Assembly (NCBI RefSeq): GCF_035917275.1
Contig: NZ_CP108508.1
Location: 8,167,338 to 8,231,337 of the forward strand
Direction: 5' to 3'
From: Streptomyces sp. NBC_01237
GTDB lineage: Bacteria; Actinomycetota; Actinomycetes; Streptomycetales; Streptomycetaceae
DNA length: 64,000 nucleotides
A program made the translations under genes and the position numbers. Within the stretch, counting starts at the first letter, position 1. Each line of letters starts with the position of its first letter. Positions 14,738 to 23,310 of this stretch are shown here, piece after piece. The notes below the pieces were generated by a model. It was not told the DNA's origin. It worked only from the letters and a program-made list of their open reading frames with translations, and searched no databases.

Positions 14738-16690
14738 ATGGCACGGACGAAGTTCGACAAGCAGGTGGATGAGTCCGCCGACACTCTCGCGCGAGGGATC
14801 GCCCGGATGCTGGCCGGCCGGGACCTGGACGGGGTCCGCCGTACGGACGCGACGTTCTGGCGTGCGGGCACCCGGGTCCTGCCGGCGGTGGAGGGCAAGG
14901 TCCGCCGCCGCTCCTACAAGCCCGGGTGGCGCCGGTTGTCCTTCCGCCTCGCCCTTGGTGGCGGGGTCGCGGAGAGCGGATACCTGACCACCCGGGACCT
15001 GGACGCCACCCGCGAGACCCTGAGGGAACTGACGGAGCTGTGGGAGAACCGCGAGGCGGCGCTCGCCGCACTGGAGCCCGCCGGGATCGGCGCGGCCTCC
15101 GTCCTCACGGTGGGTACCGCGACGTACATGGTCCTCACCCGCGAGCGCCGGGAGCTGATGCGCGAGTGGGTGCGCCCGCTGCACGAGGCCCTGCACCAGC
15201 CGCTCGGGCTGGCGGAGCAGACCGACCCGCGCCGCTACCTCCGCGTCCCGAAGAACTTCTCCGACGACGACGCACAGATACGCATCGACCTGCCCACCCG
15301 GCTCGGGTTCTCCCGCGACGTGGTGGCCGACCTCATCACCCAGAAACTCGCCCTCCAGGGCGTCACGTTCTCCTGGCACCCGGAGGGCCGCAAGCCGTAC
15401 GTGCTGGTGAAGAAGACCCGCAAGCCCCCGGCGAAGGCCCTCTTCAAGGACCCCAAGACGCGGGAGCTGGTGGCCAAGGCCAAAGAGTCCGCGCCCATCA
15501 TCGGGTTCGGTGCCGGCGGGGGGATCGTCTCCGTCGACCTGGACGCCGAATCCCCGCACATCCTGGTCAACGCCTCCACCGGCGGCGGCAAGTCGGTGAC
15601 CCTGCGCTGCATCGCCTGCCAGATGCTCCACCACGGCAGCCACGTCTTCGTCCTCGACACCAAGCGGATCTCCCACCCGTGGGCGCGCGGCGTTCCGAAC
15701 GTCACCTACTGCGCCGACATCGCCGACATCCACGACCAGCTCATCGCGCTCGGCATGGAAGGCCGACGCCGCACCCGGGTCGCCGACGAACTGGGCATCG
15801 GCGCCGACCCCAAGGCCATCGGCCCCCGGCTGCTGATCCTCCTCGAAGAGATCAACGCGACGATGAAGCAGCTGGCCCGCTACTGGGAGAAGACCCGCGA
15901 GCCCGGCGACCCGAAGGGCTCCCCGGCCCTCGACGCGCTCAACGAGATCCTCTACATGGGGCGCCAGCTGCGCATGCACGTCCTCCTGGTCGCCCAGTCC
16001 GCCACCGCCCGCGCCCTCGGGGGCCCGGAGGTCCGCGAGCAGTTCTCCACCCGCATCCTCGCCCGCTACAGCGTCAACGCCTGGCGCATGCTCGCCCCCG
16101 AGGTCCACCCCGCGCCGAAGTCCACCAAGCACCCCGGCCGCGCCCAGGTCGTCAGCGGCGGGTCCGCGCGCGAGACACAGATCCTCTTCTTCACCGAGGA
16201 CGAAGCCCGCGAGTGGGCCAGCACCGGGAAGGCTGCCACCGAACCGCAGCACGCGGGCCTCCCCGCGCAGCCGGGCCCGGCGGTGCTGCACAAGCCTGCC
16301 GTCCCGCCCGCCGACTCCCTGGCCGAAGCCTGGAGCGACCCGGCCCTCCCGCCCACCACCCCCGATCCGGCGCAGGCCGCCGATGTCGACGTCCTCGCCG
16401 ACGCCTGGAACACCAAGCCCCCGGCCGCCGATCCGGGCAACCCCGCGGCAACGCCGCCGGCGAACCCGGCCCCGGTCGACGACGACCAGGCGCTGGGACT
16501 GCGCGAGGCCCACCAGCACCACCTGCCGGACATCACCGTCGCGGCGCTCCGCTACGCCCGCGCCAACGACCGCACCTTCCCCAAGCCGGTCGACAAGCGC
16601 GGCACCGAACTCCTCTACCGGGTCGGTGACCTCAAGCGCTGGGCACGCAACCGGCCCCGCGCCGCCACCGGCACCACCGACCTCGACTGA
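14738..16690 (+). CDS. FtsK/SpoIIIE-type DNA translocase (TraB/TraSA-like transfer protein)
   Basis: 650 residues. An N-terminal region of about 190 residues contains a hydrophobic stretch (GIGAASVLTVGTATYMVLT). The motor domain follows, with Walker A ASTGGGKSVTL (about 278-288) and Walker B LLILLEEIN (about 365-373). It continues with MHVLLVAQSATA and RTL-like FSTRILARYSV segments. A Pro-rich linker leads to a C-terminal winged-helix-like part (DITVAALRYARANDRTFPKP). Streptomyces plasmids use such an FtsK-like hexamer to move double-stranded DNA between mycelia, so this is the probable conjugation motor. ATG at 14738 chosen; the upstream frame is non-coding. Two paralogues without catalytic residues follow in the same orientation. 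Confidence 0.85.
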   Translation: MARTKFDKQVDESADTLARGIARMLAGRDLDGVRRTDATFWRAGTRVLPAVEGKVRRRSYKPGWRRLSFRLALGGGVAESGYLTTRDLDATRETLRELTELWENREAALAALEPAGIGAASVLTVGTATYMVLTRERRELMREWVRPLHEALHQPLGLAEQTDPRRYLRVPKNFSDDDAQIRIDLPTRLGFSRDVVADLITQKLALQGVTFSWHPEGRKPYVLVKKTRKPPAKALFKDPKTRELVAKAKESAPIIGFGAGGGIVSVDLDAESPHILVNASTGGGKSVTLRCIACQMLHHGSHVFVLDTKRISHPWARGVPNVTYCADIADIHDQLIALGMEGRRRTRVADELGIGADPKAIGPRLLILLEEINATMKQLARYWEKTREPGDPKGSPALDALNEILYMGRQLRMHVLLVAQSATARALGGPEVREQFSTRILARYSVNAWRMLAPEVHPAPKSTKHPGRAQVVSGGSARETQILFFTEDEAREWASTGKAATEPQHAGLPAQPGPAVLHKPAVPPADSLAEAWSDPALPPTTPDPAQAADVDVLADAWNTKPPAADPGNPAATPPANPAPVDDDQALGLREAHQHHLPDITVAALRYARANDRTFPKPVDKRGTELLYRVGDLKRWARNRPRAATGTTDLD

Positions 16691-16776
16691 ACGGCCCCGG
16701 CCGCTCCAGCCGACACGCCCTCGCCCGGAGAACACCCGGTTCACCAGGCACACCACAGAAAAGGAACACCGCCGCC

Positions 16777-17598
16777 ATGTGGAAGACCACCAACAAGAGC
16801 ACCCTCCCGCAGCAGCTGCGCCTCACCGACCCGGGCGTCCGCGAGCAGCTGGAAGCGCTGCCCGCCTCCCAGGTCCTCATCGGCCACGGCACCGACGGGC
16901 AGCCGGTCTGCGTCGACCTGGACAACGACTCGCCGCATGTCCTGGTCTACTCCGCCTCGGGCGGCGGCACCTCCACCGCCCTGCGCACCCTGACCGCCCA
17001 GCTCCTGCACAACGGCGGGCACGTCCTGGTCCTCGACTTCAAGCGCATCTCCCAGTCGTGGGCGCGCGCCCTGCCGACGGTGACCTACCGGCGCGACATC
17101 GACGACATCCACGACGCCCTTCTCGGCCTGAGCGCCGAACTGAAGCGCCGCATCCACCACGCCGACGAGCACGGTGACACCGAAGACCTGCCCCGGCTGA
17201 CGGTGGTGTTCGAGTCCGCCGGCCACACCCTGCGACAGCTGGCCCGCCACTGGGAAAAGGTCCGCCAGGCGGGCGACCCGAAGACGTCCCCGGCCGTGAA
17301 CGCGTACGAGGAGCTCCTCTTCGCCGGGCGCGAGGTCCGCATCCACATCCTCGCCGGCGCCCAGAGCTTCAGCGCCGCGCTGGGACGCGAGCACTTCTCC
17401 ACCGTGCTCCTGGGACGGGTCACCACCCGCACCTGGAGCCAGGCCGCCCCGCAGGTCGCCACCGTCCCGAAGGGAAGCGCCCACCCGGGCCGCTTCCACG
17501 CCGTGCAGCGCGACACCGCCCACCCCACGCAGGTCCTGCTCCTGAGCGAGACCGAAGCCGCGACGTGGGCCGCCGCCCCGCAGACCGAAAAGGACTGA
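16777..17598 (+). CDS. FtsK-like paralogue with degenerate ATPase motifs (1)
   Basis: 273 residues, collinear with the motor domain of the preceding gene. Shared landmarks are DSPHVLVYSASGGG, HVLVLDFKRIS, RQLARHWEKVRQAGDPK and HPGRFHAVQ. The Walker A lysine is replaced (GGGTS instead of GGGKS, about residues 63-67) and the Walker B LLEE has become VFES, so ATP hydrolysis is unlikely. It lacks the N-terminal 200 residues and the C-terminal wing. It could be a pseudo-subunit that mixes into or regulates the translocase ring. Intact frame and conserved length relative to the next gene argue against simple decay. Confidence 0.75.
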   Translation: MWKTTNKSTLPQQLRLTDPGVREQLEALPASQVLIGHGTDGQPVCVDLDNDSPHVLVYSASGGGTSTALRTLTAQLLHNGGHVLVLDFKRISQSWARALPTVTYRRDIDDIHDALLGLSAELKRRIHHADEHGDTEDLPRLTVVFESAGHTLRQLARHWEKVRQAGDPKTSPAVNAYEELLFAGREVRIHILAGAQSFSAALGREHFSTVLLGRVTTRTWSQAAPQVATVPKGSAHPGRFHAVQRDTAHPTQVLLLSETEAATWAAAPQTEKD

Positions 17599-17706
17599 GG
17601 CCGAATCGGCCGGACCGGGCCCTGTCCGGTCCGGCCGACACGATCCCCCTCGACCTGGTGAACACCCTGCTCCCCAGGCACAGCACAGAAATGGAACACG
17701 GGCACC

Positions 17707-18522
17707 ATGACGAACACGACCGCGCTCCCGCAGATGCTGCACTTCACCGACCCCGGCCTGCGCGAGCAGATCGAGGCGATGCCCGAAGGCACCGCGCTGA
17801 TCGGCATCAGCACCACCGGCCGCGCCATCGCCGTCGATCTGGACGCCGAATCCCCGCACGTCTTGGTCTGCACCGCCACCGGCGGCGGCAGCACCACGGT
17901 CCTGCGCTCCCTCACCGCGCAGTTCCTGCACCAGGGCGCCCACGCCCTGGTCCTCGACGTCAAGCGGATCTCGCACCTGTGGGCGAAGGCGCTGCCGACG
18001 GTGACCCACCGCGGGAACATCGCCGGCATCCACGACGCCCTCGTCCATCTCGCCGACGAGCTCAAGCGCCGCAACGAACTCGCCGCCGACGAGCTCGCCG
18101 ACGTCCCGCGGCTGATCGTCGCGATCGACAGCGCCAACGGCACGCTGCGCCAGCTCGCCCGCTACTGGGAGACGTTCCGGCAGCAGGACGACCCCAAGAC
18201 GTCCCCGGCCGTCACCGCGCTCGAGGAAGCCCTCTGGACGGGACGCTCGGCCCGCGTCCACGTTCTTCTCGACGGCACGCCCCAGACCAGCGTCCTCGGA
18301 GCGGCGGCCCACGAGCTGTTCGCCACCGTGATCCTGGCACGGGTCACGGCCGACACCTGGCGGCGCCTGGCCCCGATAGCAGGCCCCGCCCCGAAGAGCA
18401 GCCGGCACCCGGGCCGCGCCCACGTCGTCCAGGAGGGCATTGCCCACCCGACGCAGGTCCTGCTGATGACCGACGCCGAAGCAGCTGACTGGCTCGCCGC
18501 CACGGCGGCCGGGAAGAACTGA
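17707..18522 (+). CDS. FtsK-like paralogue with degenerate ATPase motifs (2)
   Basis: 271 residues, closest to the preceding paralogue (LHFTDPGLREQIEAMPEG versus LRLTDPGVREQLEALPAS). The Walker A position reads TATGGGSTTVL and the Walker B LIVAIDSANG, so both catalytic residues are lost. LDVKRISHLWAKALPTVTHR, RQLARYWETFRQQDDPK and HPGRAHVVQEG are kept. The 5' gaps before this gene and the previous one share a GGCACAxCACAGAAAxGGAACAC stretch, so promoter and leader were duplicated too. The run ends at the hairpin at 18542. Confidence 0.75.
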   Translation: MTNTTALPQMLHFTDPGLREQIEAMPEGTALIGISTTGRAIAVDLDAESPHVLVCTATGGGSTTVLRSLTAQFLHQGAHALVLDVKRISHLWAKALPTVTHRGNIAGIHDALVHLADELKRRNELAADELADVPRLIVAIDSANGTLRQLARYWETFRQQDDPKTSPAVTALEEALWTGRSARVHVLLDGTPQTSVLGAAAHELFATVILARVTADTWRRLAPIAGPAPKSSRHPGRAHVVQEGIAHPTQVLLMTDAEAADWLAATAAGKN

Positions 18523-18541
18523 CCCGGCGCCGGACACACCA

Positions 18542-18580
18542 CGGGCCCCGGGGGATCAGCCATGACATCCCCGGGGCCCG
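18542..18580. terminator. Terminator after the FtsK-like gene run
   Basis: CGGGCCCCGGGGGAT pairs with ATCCCCGGGGCCCG (one bulged G) around a ten-base loop. Confidence 0.7.
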
Positions 18581-18696
18581 GTATGGGTCACGCTGTCCAA
18601 CGACGGCGCGGCAGGGTCGTCACGCGACAGCGGCCCCAGTCCGACGGCCAACACGTCATCTCCCATTAGGGAGTTCCCGCCGATACCCTGCCGGTC

Positions 18697-19221
18697 ATGG
18701 GTGGCCTTGATGACGAGATCCGAGCAGCACGTGTCCGCGCAGATACCTGGGCGAGGTCCGATCAGCAGAAAGCCGAACGGGAGCGGAACGAAGCAGTTGA
18801 GGTTCAGCAACTGCTCATGGAAGCCGTAGAACGGCTGAGGCCGTACGGCTCCGAGGTCCTCGTACAGGTGAAGCCCGCACTGTTCCGCGGTGAGTACACC
18901 GCGAACGGCCAGCGCTACCGCCGAATCACGCAACAGCGGTGCTGGAAGCTCGTCCGCATGTCCGGCTACCGACAGGATGAGGACGGCAACCGGGACGGCG
19001 ACTGGATGGAGTCACCGGTCCTGCTGCTGGAAGACGGCACAGCGGGCCGGTTCTGGCTCGACAACGACATCACCCCGCAGCGCGAGGGTGAGTACGTGTC
19101 CTCCCACACGCCGGACCCGCTCAGGAAGCAGACGTTCCTGGACACCGCGAACACCGCACTGCCCGCCCTCGTGAAGCGACACCTGGGCGAAGCCGTCGTG
19201 CGTTACGAACGCACCGGCTGA
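18697..19221 (+). CDS. Hypothetical protein, 174 residues
   Basis: The N-terminal 50 residues are a charged coiled-coil-like helix (ARSDQQKAERERNEAVEVQQ), then a compact domain with RYRRITQQRCWKLVRMSGYR, and LLLEDGTAGRFWLDNDI. No signal peptide, membrane span or familiar catalytic motif. It lies alone between a terminator and the DUF6879 group. Function unknown. Confidence 0.6.
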   Translation: MGGLDDEIRAARVRADTWARSDQQKAERERNEAVEVQQLLMEAVERLRPYGSEVLVQVKPALFRGEYTANGQRYRRITQQRCWKLVRMSGYRQDEDGNRDGDWMESPVLLLEDGTAGRFWLDNDITPQREGEYVSSHTPDPLRKQTFLDTANTALPALVKRHLGEAVVRYERTG

Positions 19222-19355
19222 GAGTCGCGCCGGACACACCACGGGCCTTGGGGAACGCCGTCAACCAGCCCAGGAGAGAAGCCCTTGACGCCGACTCCGG
19301 CCTGCGGGACGGTCATTGCGCAACTACACGCAACTGGCTTTCCCCGGAGGCGATC

Positions 19356-19610
19356 ATGGCGTTACTTTTCTTCGGCACGGACCCGAACTCGGGCGGAGGG
19401 AACTGCCCTGCGGTGTGGGTGGACACCGACGCCGCTGAGGGGCCGGAACTGGTTCTGCAGGGCAAGCTCGCCGACACGGAAACCCGGGCCGCTTGCAGTC
19501 AGGACAGTCCGCCGGCGGATGACGAGGGAGTCATCCGGATCTCCGTGCGGATGGTCGACCAGATCAGGAAGGCGTGCGATGCCGCAGAAGCCGCCCGTCC
19601 TCAGCTTTGA
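19356..19610 (+). CDS. Small hypothetical protein with a TTA codon, 84 residues
   Basis: GGAGG five bases before the ATG fixes the start at MALLFFGTDPNSGGGNCPAV; the longer frame upstream lacks this. The third codon is TTA, so expression should need the bldA tRNA and be tied to development. It overlaps the next gene by 32 bp. Similar short proteins sit beside DUF6879/XRE pairs in Streptomyces. Biochemical role unknown. Confidence 0.65.
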   Translation: MALLFFGTDPNSGGGNCPAVWVDTDAAEGPELVLQGKLADTETRAACSQDSPPADDEGVIRISVRMVDQIRKACDAAEAARPQL

Positions 19611-20106
19611 GGACCTCCTCGACTCCGCTCAGCGGCACGCCCTGCACCTGGAACTGCGGGATTTCTACGCCGTGGGGGAGGAACGGGAGGTCTACGACGC
19701 GTTCCTGCGGGACGGGAGCGTGCCCGCGGACGACTCGGAGTACTGGAGCGGGTGGCTGCCGCTGGTGAAGCGGACCGTGGCGCGCGGGGTGAAGGTCCGC
19801 CGGGCCCGGGTCGTGTCCGAGCCCGTCACCGACTACATCCGCTTCGAGCACGCCATCACCGACGCCAACCTCCGCGCCGGCGAACAGGTCCGCTGGCTGC
19901 CCCGCCGCCGCGCCTCCACCCTCGCGCTGCCGGGCAACGACTTCTGGCTCGTCGACGACCAGGTCGTGAGGTTCAACGTCTTCTCCGGTGACGGCGAGGC
20001 CCTGGAGCCCGACCACACCGACGACCCGCAGGCGGTCAAGCTGTGCGCCGAGGCGTTCCGCTCGGTGTGGGACCTGGCCACCGACCACGCCGACTACCGC
20101 ATCTGA
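19579..20106 (+). CDS. DUF6879-like protein, 175 residues
   Basis: MPQKPPVLSFEDLLDSAQRH..., then ALHLELRDFYAV, EYWSGWLPLVKRTVARGVKV, FEHAITDANLRAGEQVRWLP and NDFWLVDDQVVRFNVFSGDG. This pattern matches the DUF6879 family, conserved in actinobacteria and usually encoded beside an XRE-DUF5753 regulator, as here. ATG 19579 lies inside the preceding gene. These pairs resemble whiJ/abaA-type regulatory gene sets; whether the protein acts as partner or effector of the regulator is unknown. Confidence 0.75.
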   Translation: MPQKPPVLSFEDLLDSAQRHALHLELRDFYAVGEEREVYDAFLRDGSVPADDSEYWSGWLPLVKRTVARGVKVRRARVVSEPVTDYIRFEHAITDANLRAGEQVRWLPRRRASTLALPGNDFWLVDDQVVRFNVFSGDGEALEPDHTDDPQAVKLCAEAFRSVWDLATDHADYRI

Positions 20107-20136
20107 CCGACGCACAACCCAAGGGCCACGCACCTC

Positions 20137-20988
20137 ATGACGACCGCCTCCCCCTCGTCCAGCGCACAGGCGGCCCGCGAGGCGCTCGCCGTCCGATTGC
20201 AGCACCTGCGCAAGGACGCCGGCCTCACCGGGAAGGACCTCTCCGCCCGGTGCGGCTGGCACCCCGCCAAGACCACCCGTATCCAGAAGGCGGCAGTCGC
20301 CCCCTCGGACACCGACATCCGTACCTGGTGCGCGGCGTGCGGCGCGGACGACCAGGCCGACGACCTCATCGCCACCGCCCGCGCCGTCGACTCGATGTAC
20401 ATGGAATGGCGCCGCCTGCACCAGGGCGGCATGCGACAGGTCCAAGAGGACTGGCTCGCCCTCCACGAGCAGACCCGCCACTGCCGCGTCTACCTCTCCA
20501 ACGTTCCGCCCGGCTTCCTCCAGACGCCAGCGTTCGCGACTGCCCTCATGAACCAGATCACCCGCTTCCAGGGCACCCCCGACGACGTCGCCGAAGCCGT
20601 CGCCGCCCGCGTCGCCCGCTCCCGCTTCCTCTACGAGGGCGGCCACCGCTACGTCGTCCTCATGGAGGAATCCGTCCTGCGCTTCCGCACCGCCGACCCC
20701 GAGGCGATGCGCGGGCAGCTGCGCCACCTCCTGGCCGTGATGCCCCTCGCCTCCGTCTCGCTGGGGATCATCCCGTTCACCGCGCAGCGCACCGTGTGGC
20801 CATTGGAGGCGTTCTACGTCCACGACGACACCATGGCCGTGGTGGAGACGCTGACGGCGGAGATCAAGGTGACGCAGCCGCGCGAGCTCGCCGACTACAC
20901 CAGGGCGTTCGCCGGCCTCGCGGAGATGGCCGTCTACGGCGACGCCGCCCGCGCCCTCATCACGGCCGCGATCGACGCCCTGGAGTGA
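20137..20988 (+). CDS. XRE-family regulator with DUF5753 domain
   Basis: 283 residues. An N-terminal helix-turn-helix at about 15-75 (LAVRLQHLRKDAGLTGKDLS) is followed by a C-terminal DUF5753-type ligand or partner domain from about 100 (RVYLSNVPPGFLQTPAFATA, VLMEESVLRF, LGIIPFTAQRTVWPLEAFYV). Length and order fit WhiJ-like regulators, which act with small DUF397- or DUF6879-type partners in development and antibiotic control. The gene is 30 bp downstream of its DUF6879 partner, probably the same transcript. Confidence 0.85.
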   Translation: MTTASPSSSAQAAREALAVRLQHLRKDAGLTGKDLSARCGWHPAKTTRIQKAAVAPSDTDIRTWCAACGADDQADDLIATARAVDSMYMEWRRLHQGGMRQVQEDWLALHEQTRHCRVYLSNVPPGFLQTPAFATALMNQITRFQGTPDDVAEAVAARVARSRFLYEGGHRYVVLMEESVLRFRTADPEAMRGQLRHLLAVMPLASVSLGIIPFTAQRTVWPLEAFYVHDDTMAVVETLTAEIKVTQPRELADYTRAFAGLAEMAVYGDAARALITAAIDALE

Positions 20989-21086
20989 ACCTCCCGCAAT
21001 TACCCGCAATCTCGTTGAAGAACGGACCGCCGCCTCCGTAGCGTCGAACGACACCGACGCATCCCAGCAACTGGAGGCGGTGCCCC

Positions 21087-21275
21087 ATGAGCGCACCCAC
21101 ACCCACCGGCCCCCGACCGGAAGCCCCCGGCCTCCAGCCGCCCGACTTCGGCCGGCCCTCCCCGGCGCTGATCGCTCGCGCCGACCGCGGCTACGCCCGC
21201 TTCCTCGCTGTCCAGGCTCCGGACGCCCCCACTGGCGGCCAGGACCAGGACGACGACGCGGCGGGTGCCCGATGA
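21087..21275 (+). CDS. Small Pro-rich hypothetical protein, 62 residues
   Basis: MSAPTPTGPRPEAPGLQPPD... with a short helical RADRGYARFLAVQAP core. The AACTGGAGG sequence nine bases before the ATG is a good ribosome site. Its stop overlaps the next start (ATGA). Unknown function. Confidence 0.55.
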   Translation: MSAPTPTGPRPEAPGLQPPDFGRPSPALIARADRGYARFLAVQAPDAPTGGQDQDDDAAGAR

Positions 21276-21658
21276 GCGACACCCACCTCCTGCTCCACGA
21301 CCCCCTCGGGCTGATCGAGGCCGAACTCCCGCTGGACCGCGTCCCGTACGAAGCACTCGTCACCGCCGTGCTCGCGTGGAAGGACCCCGACCTCGAACCC
21401 CGCGACTACGAGCAGATCGCCCTCCAACTGACCGGACACGCCCGCGCGGTGGCCTCCGACGTCCGGCGCCACGCAGCCGCCCTGCCGAAGAGCGACGGCC
21501 GCAGCGCCCTCGCCGAACTCATCCTCCGCGAAGCCGACGGCCGCCTGTCCGCTCCGCTGAAGCGCACCGCGCGCTGTGCCCAGAACCGCGCCCGTCTCGT
21601 ACGGTCCCTCTACACGCGCCTGGACCGCCTTACCGAACCCGCCCCGGCCGCCACGTAG
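21272..21658 (+). CDS. DUF6415-like hypothetical protein, paralogue 2
   Basis: 128 residues starting MSDTHLLLHDPLGLIEAELP. Paralogue of the gene at 11949, sharing LDRxPYExLVxAVL and EQIALQLTGHARAVA. Translationally coupled to the small Pro-rich gene. It converges on the TPR regulator, leaving only 13 bp between the stops. Confidence 0.7.
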   Translation: MSDTHLLLHDPLGLIEAELPLDRVPYEALVTAVLAWKDPDLEPRDYEQIALQLTGHARAVASDVRRHAAALPKSDGRSALAELILREADGRLSAPLKRTARCAQNRARLVRSLYTRLDRLTEPAPAAT

Positions 21659-21671
21659 CCCGGAGGGCCGC

Positions 21672-23051
21672 TCACGCTGTGTCGGCGGTGTAGTTGAGGA
21701 AGTCGGCGACGACGGGTACGCCGCGGCGGCGTCCGAGTTTCTGCCTCAGGTCGTGCAGGGTGCTGGTGCCGCGTGCGGAGGTGACACCGCCCATGCGGGC
21801 GACGGCGGTGTGGGCGGTGTCGACGGCTGCGTCGATGTCGCCGAGGGCGAGGTGGGCTTCGGCGAGGCGTGCGAGGTAGATGGCGTGTCCGCGCGGGAAG
21901 GCGTCGCCGTCGTATGCCTCGCCCTCACTGTGGTGGGCGGTGGAGGCGTCCTGAAAGTGGCGGAGGGCTTGGCGGGGGTTGCCGAGGTTGAGGGCGGAGC
22001 TGCCCAGGAGCTGGTGGGTTTCCCCGAGGTTGAACCAGTAGACGCAGGCCGGGTCCGCTTCCATCGGGCCCGCGTGCGCGTAGGTGTCCAGGGCCGCGTT
22101 CGCGGACCGGTCGGCGGCGCGGGCATCGCCGGCGCGTGCGTGGGCCCGGCAGGCGCGGGCGTGGAGCATGGCGGTCATGCGGGCGGAGCCGATGCGCGGG
22201 GCCTGGGCCAGTGCTGCGTCGATGAGGTCGATCGCGCCGCGTGGGTTGCCGGTGGAGTACTGCTGGATGGCCCAGAAAGCGAGGGTGTTGGCGCCGACGA
22301 CCGGGTCGTCGGCGCTCGCGGCGGCTCGCAGGGCGGTGACGTAGTGACGTTCGGCGGCGGCGATCCGGCCGCTGTCGTACGCCGTCCAGCCGGCCGACCT
22401 CGAGGCTTCGGCCGCGGCGCCGAACAGCCGGCGTCCGACGCGCTCGCTGTAGGAGGAGTCCTTGAGTGCGCTGAGGATCAGGCGCAGTTCGGTGCGGGCG
22501 GCGGCGTAGACCTCCCCGGAGCCCAGCTCGTCATCCAGGTGCCGCAGTTCGTCCAGGCGGCGCTCGAACCGGTCGGGGGTGCTGTCGTCGATACGGCGGC
22601 CGCCCGCGGTGACGGCGCCTGCGGGGGCGGCACCGGACCACTGGGCGACGGTGCCGGTGAGGGTGACGGATGTGGTGATCAGGAACTTCCTGCGGTCCAC
22701 CGGACCTCCTGCGATCTCCAGTGCGTGCACGGTCGCCGTGGTGGTCCACGGAGCGGTGAGGACGGCGTGGTCGTCGGGCACCGCGAGTAAGAGCCAGCCC
22801 GGCCAGCCGTGCGCGAGTACGGCTTCGGGCGGGATCTTCTCCAGCGCGGCCATCGCGAACTGGGTGTGCAGGGTGGGCGCGTTCTCGCCGCTGACCCACC
22901 GCGACGCCTTCTCCTTACGGTGCCCCATCTGCCCGTACCCCATACGCCGGTGCTGCTCGGCCACCCGGAACAGGTACGCCTCGTTGCTCATCCCGCGCTG
23001 GGAGAGCAGGTAGGCGAGCGGGTGCTGGTCGGCGGTGGTGTCCAAGGTCAC
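21672..23051 (-). CDS. TPR-repeat transcriptional regulator
   Basis: 459 residues from GTG 23051 with AAAGGG upstream; the open frame beyond is antisense to the divergent operon. The N-terminal 80 residues form a helix-turn-helix-like domain (HPLAYLLSQRGMSNEAYLFR, KEKASRWVSGENAPT). After a linker, residues about 190-440 are TPR-like helical repeats (YDSGRIAAAERHYVTALRAA, GNPRGAIDLIDAALAQAPRI, GETHQLLGSSALNLGNPRQA). This architecture is common for Streptomyces pathway-situated regulators. It diverges from the five-gene operon at 23311 across a repeat-rich promoter region, so it probably controls that operon. Confidence 0.8.
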   Translation of the reverse strand: MTLDTTADQHPLAYLLSQRGMSNEAYLFRVAEQHRRMGYGQMGHRKEKASRWVSGENAPTLHTQFAMAALEKIPPEAVLAHGWPGWLLLAVPDDHAVLTAPWTTTATVHALEIAGGPVDRRKFLITTSVTLTGTVAQWSGAAPAGAVTAGGRRIDDSTPDRFERRLDELRHLDDELGSGEVYAAARTELRLILSALKDSSYSERVGRRLFGAAAEASRSAGWTAYDSGRIAAAERHYVTALRAAASADDPVVGANTLAFWAIQQYSTGNPRGAIDLIDAALAQAPRIGSARMTAMLHARACRAHARAGDARAADRSANAALDTYAHAGPMEADPACVYWFNLGETHQLLGSSALNLGNPRQALRHFQDASTAHHSEGEAYDGDAFPRGHAIYLARLAEAHLALGDIDAAVDTAHTAVARMGGVTSARGTSTLHDLRQKLGRRRGVPVVADFLNYTADTA

Positions 23052-23128
23052 GGCGGCGTCCCTTTCGCGAGCACACGGGACACCAGTCTTCCCGCCGCGT
23101 GGGGGCGGGGGAAGGGCGCGCGCGGCGG

Positions 23129-23220
23129 TCCGCAACCCACCGCAACCGGCAGCAAGGGCAAGGGCAAGGGCCGGGGCCGGTCCGCAACGCACCGCAACCG
23201 GCGGCAACCGGCCGCAACGC
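23129..23220. promoter_or_regulatory. CCGCAAC repeats in a divergent promoter region
   Basis: At least five copies of CCGCAAC (two slightly altered), around 23130, 23139, 23182, 23191 and 23211, plus GGCAAGGGCAAGGGC, lie between the divergent regulator and hydroxylase genes. Candidate operator sites of the TPR regulator. Confidence 0.55.
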
Positions 23221-23310
23221 CGCAGTCCTGTGCCCGGCGCGACGGCTGCGGTGTGGTGAGTCCCGGCGGTCCGGCCGGACCGCCACGGACCGAGGTGTCG
23301 GGAGAGACGC

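Noticed and set aside
14657..18537. Antisense frames of 699 and 598 codons over the FtsK-like genes
   Set aside because: Shadows of the FtsK-like coding frames; the three sense genes have clear motifs.
19564..22790. Antisense frames of 599 codons (19564-21363) and 404 codons (21576-22790)
   Set aside because: Shadows of the DUF6879/XRE genes and of the TPR regulator.
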